A stretch of 64,000 nucleotides of DNA from Neoroseomonas alkaliterrae (GTDB taxonomy: Bacteria; Pseudomonadota; Alphaproteobacteria; Acetobacterales; Acetobacteraceae), in contig NZ_JACIJE010000001.1 of assembly GCF_014199195.1 (NCBI RefSeq), positions 1 through 64,000 on the forward strand. The letters run 5' to 3'. The notes beneath the pieces are model-generated. The model saw only the letters and a list, made by a program, of their open reading frames with translations, had not been told where the DNA came from and searched no databases. The position numbers and the translations under genes are program-made. Shown here piece by piece: positions 63,313 to 64,000 of the stretch; position 1 is the first letter of the stretch; every line of letters starts with the position of its first letter.

Positions 63313-64000
63313 GCCGGCGCATCCTCCCGCCGCGCGCGGGCCAGTTGCAGGGCCCGCACCCGGCGCTCCATCACCGCCGCGCGCGTGCGCGCCAGCACCA
63401 CCGCCGCGAAGAGCAGCGTGAAGCCCAGCGCGCAGGTCAGCAGCGGGTAGAGGATGTCCACATGCATCCCCGGCGTGTCGAGCCGCGTCACGGAGGCCGG
63501 CTGGTGCAGCGTGTTCCACCAATCCACCGAGAACTTCACGATCGGCACGTTGACGAAGCCCACCAGCGCCAGGATGGCGCCGGCCTTCGCGCCGCGCTCG
63601 GGGTCGTCGAAGGCGCGCACCAGCGCGGCATGGCCGAGCCAGAGGAAGAACAGCACGAGCACGGAGGTCAGCCGCGCATCCCAAACCCACCAGGTGCCCC
63701 ACATCGGCTTGCCCCAGAGGCTGCCGGTGGCGAGGCACAGGGCGGTGGCCGCCGCGCCGACGGGGGAGAGTTCCCGCGCCGTCAGATCCGCGAGCGGGTG
63801 CCGCCAGATCAGCGCCATCACCGAAAGCACCGCGAGGCCGGTGTAGCCGCCCATCGCCAGCCAGGCCATCGGGACGTGGACATACATGATCCGGACGGTC
63901 TCGCCCTGCTGCCAGTCGGGCGGGGAGAGCGCGAGCCCCCAGACCAGCCCCGTGCCCAGCACGAGCAGCGCCGCCGCCCACAGCACGGGCAGCAGCCGTC
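63309..64000 (-). CDS. ccmC: heme exporter membrane protein CcmC (cut by window edge)
   Basis: Partial gene; the N-terminal codons lie beyond position 64000, where the frame stays open. The visible 230 residues contain six hydrophobic segments and the heme-handling WWD motif in GTWWVWDARLTS, with histidines in MYVHVPMAW and FLWLGHAALV. It loads heme onto CcmE. ccmAB are expected upstream, outside the window. The stop overlaps ccmD. Confidence 0.93.
   Translation of the reverse strand, partial: RLLPVLWAAALLVLGTGLVWGLALSPPDWQQGETVRIMYVHVPMAWLAMGGYTGLAVLSVMALIWRHPLADLTARELSPVGAAATALCLATGSLWGKPMWGTWWVWDARLTSVLVLFFLWLGHAALVRAFDDPERGAKAGAILALVGFVNVPIVKFSVDWWNTLHQPASVTRLDTPGMHVDILYPLLTCALGFTLLFAAVVLARTRAAVMERRVRALQLARARREDAPA

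Overview
The window is very G+C-rich (about 70% by eye) chromosomal DNA. It suggests an alphaproteobacterium of the Rhodospirillales, most likely an Acetobacteraceae relative of Roseomonas. The reasons are a cytochrome bc1 operon (petABC), dapF-mtaB-ftsY and ccmC-D-E-F-G-H-I gene orders, orphan Bug/TctC-type periplasmic binding proteins, oxygen-dependent HemF, an AddB-type recombination nuclease and a CheZ phosphatase. The genus is an inference from gene content; no database was searched.

Layout. 1-1.7 kb: an intact IS5-family insertion sequence, a more A+T-rich remnant and a tRNA-Ser(GGA). 1.7-9.8 kb: housekeeping translation genes on the minus strand (Bug protein, lepA, pheT, pheS, rplT, rpmI) with one RidA-like gene facing them. 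10-17.8 kb: a plus-strand run with cheZ, dapF, mtaB, ftsY, an AhpD-like protein, a creatininase-family amidohydrolase, a C39-like papain-fold protein, then fdhD, mobA and a 41-residue membrane protein. 18-22.6 kb: a membrane-anchored unknown, a metallophosphoesterase, a DUF429 protein, cytochrome b561 with a tiny zinc-ribbon partner, and a CoA-transferase. 22.8-26.5 kb: petABC and hemF, divergently transcribed. 26.6-28.7 kb: an XRE regulator, a BenE-type transporter and a DUF2585 protein with overlapping ends.

28.7-45.9 kb is the most accessory-looking part, a mosaic of tightly overlapped catabolic operons. It holds a D-2-hydroxyacid dehydrogenase, a Gfo/Idh/MocA oxidoreductase and an AroE-like dehydrogenase; a TctCBA tripartite tricarboxylate transporter; a second Gfo/Idh/MocA protein with a TIM-barrel isomerase, a long enolase-superfamily protein and an SMP-30 lactonase; and a five-gene minus-strand operon of glycerol kinase, Na/Pi cotransporter, SelA-like PLP enzyme, AtuA and AtuA C-terminal-like protein. 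A reasonable reading is uptake of an organic or sugar acid followed by dehydrogenation, lactone opening and dehydration, but the substrate cannot be named.

46-64 kb: an ATZ/TRZ-type amidohydrolase, addB, a divergent ECF sigma/anti-sigma pair facing a secreted subtilase, argH with a small lipoprotein, a TlpA-like thioredoxin, two alpha/beta-hydrolase-like proteins around an isoprenylcysteine-methyltransferase-like membrane protein, and the cytochrome c maturation operon running off the right edge in ccmC.

The most novel structure is non-coding. Four intergenic elements of about 130-230 bp (pheS-pheT, upstream of fdhD, ccmG-ccmH, ccmE-ccmF) share one nested-palindrome design: two imperfect inverted arms, each containing two small hairpins around a core like GGCCGAAAGGCC. 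Three sit inside operons and one appears to supply the start codon of ccmH.
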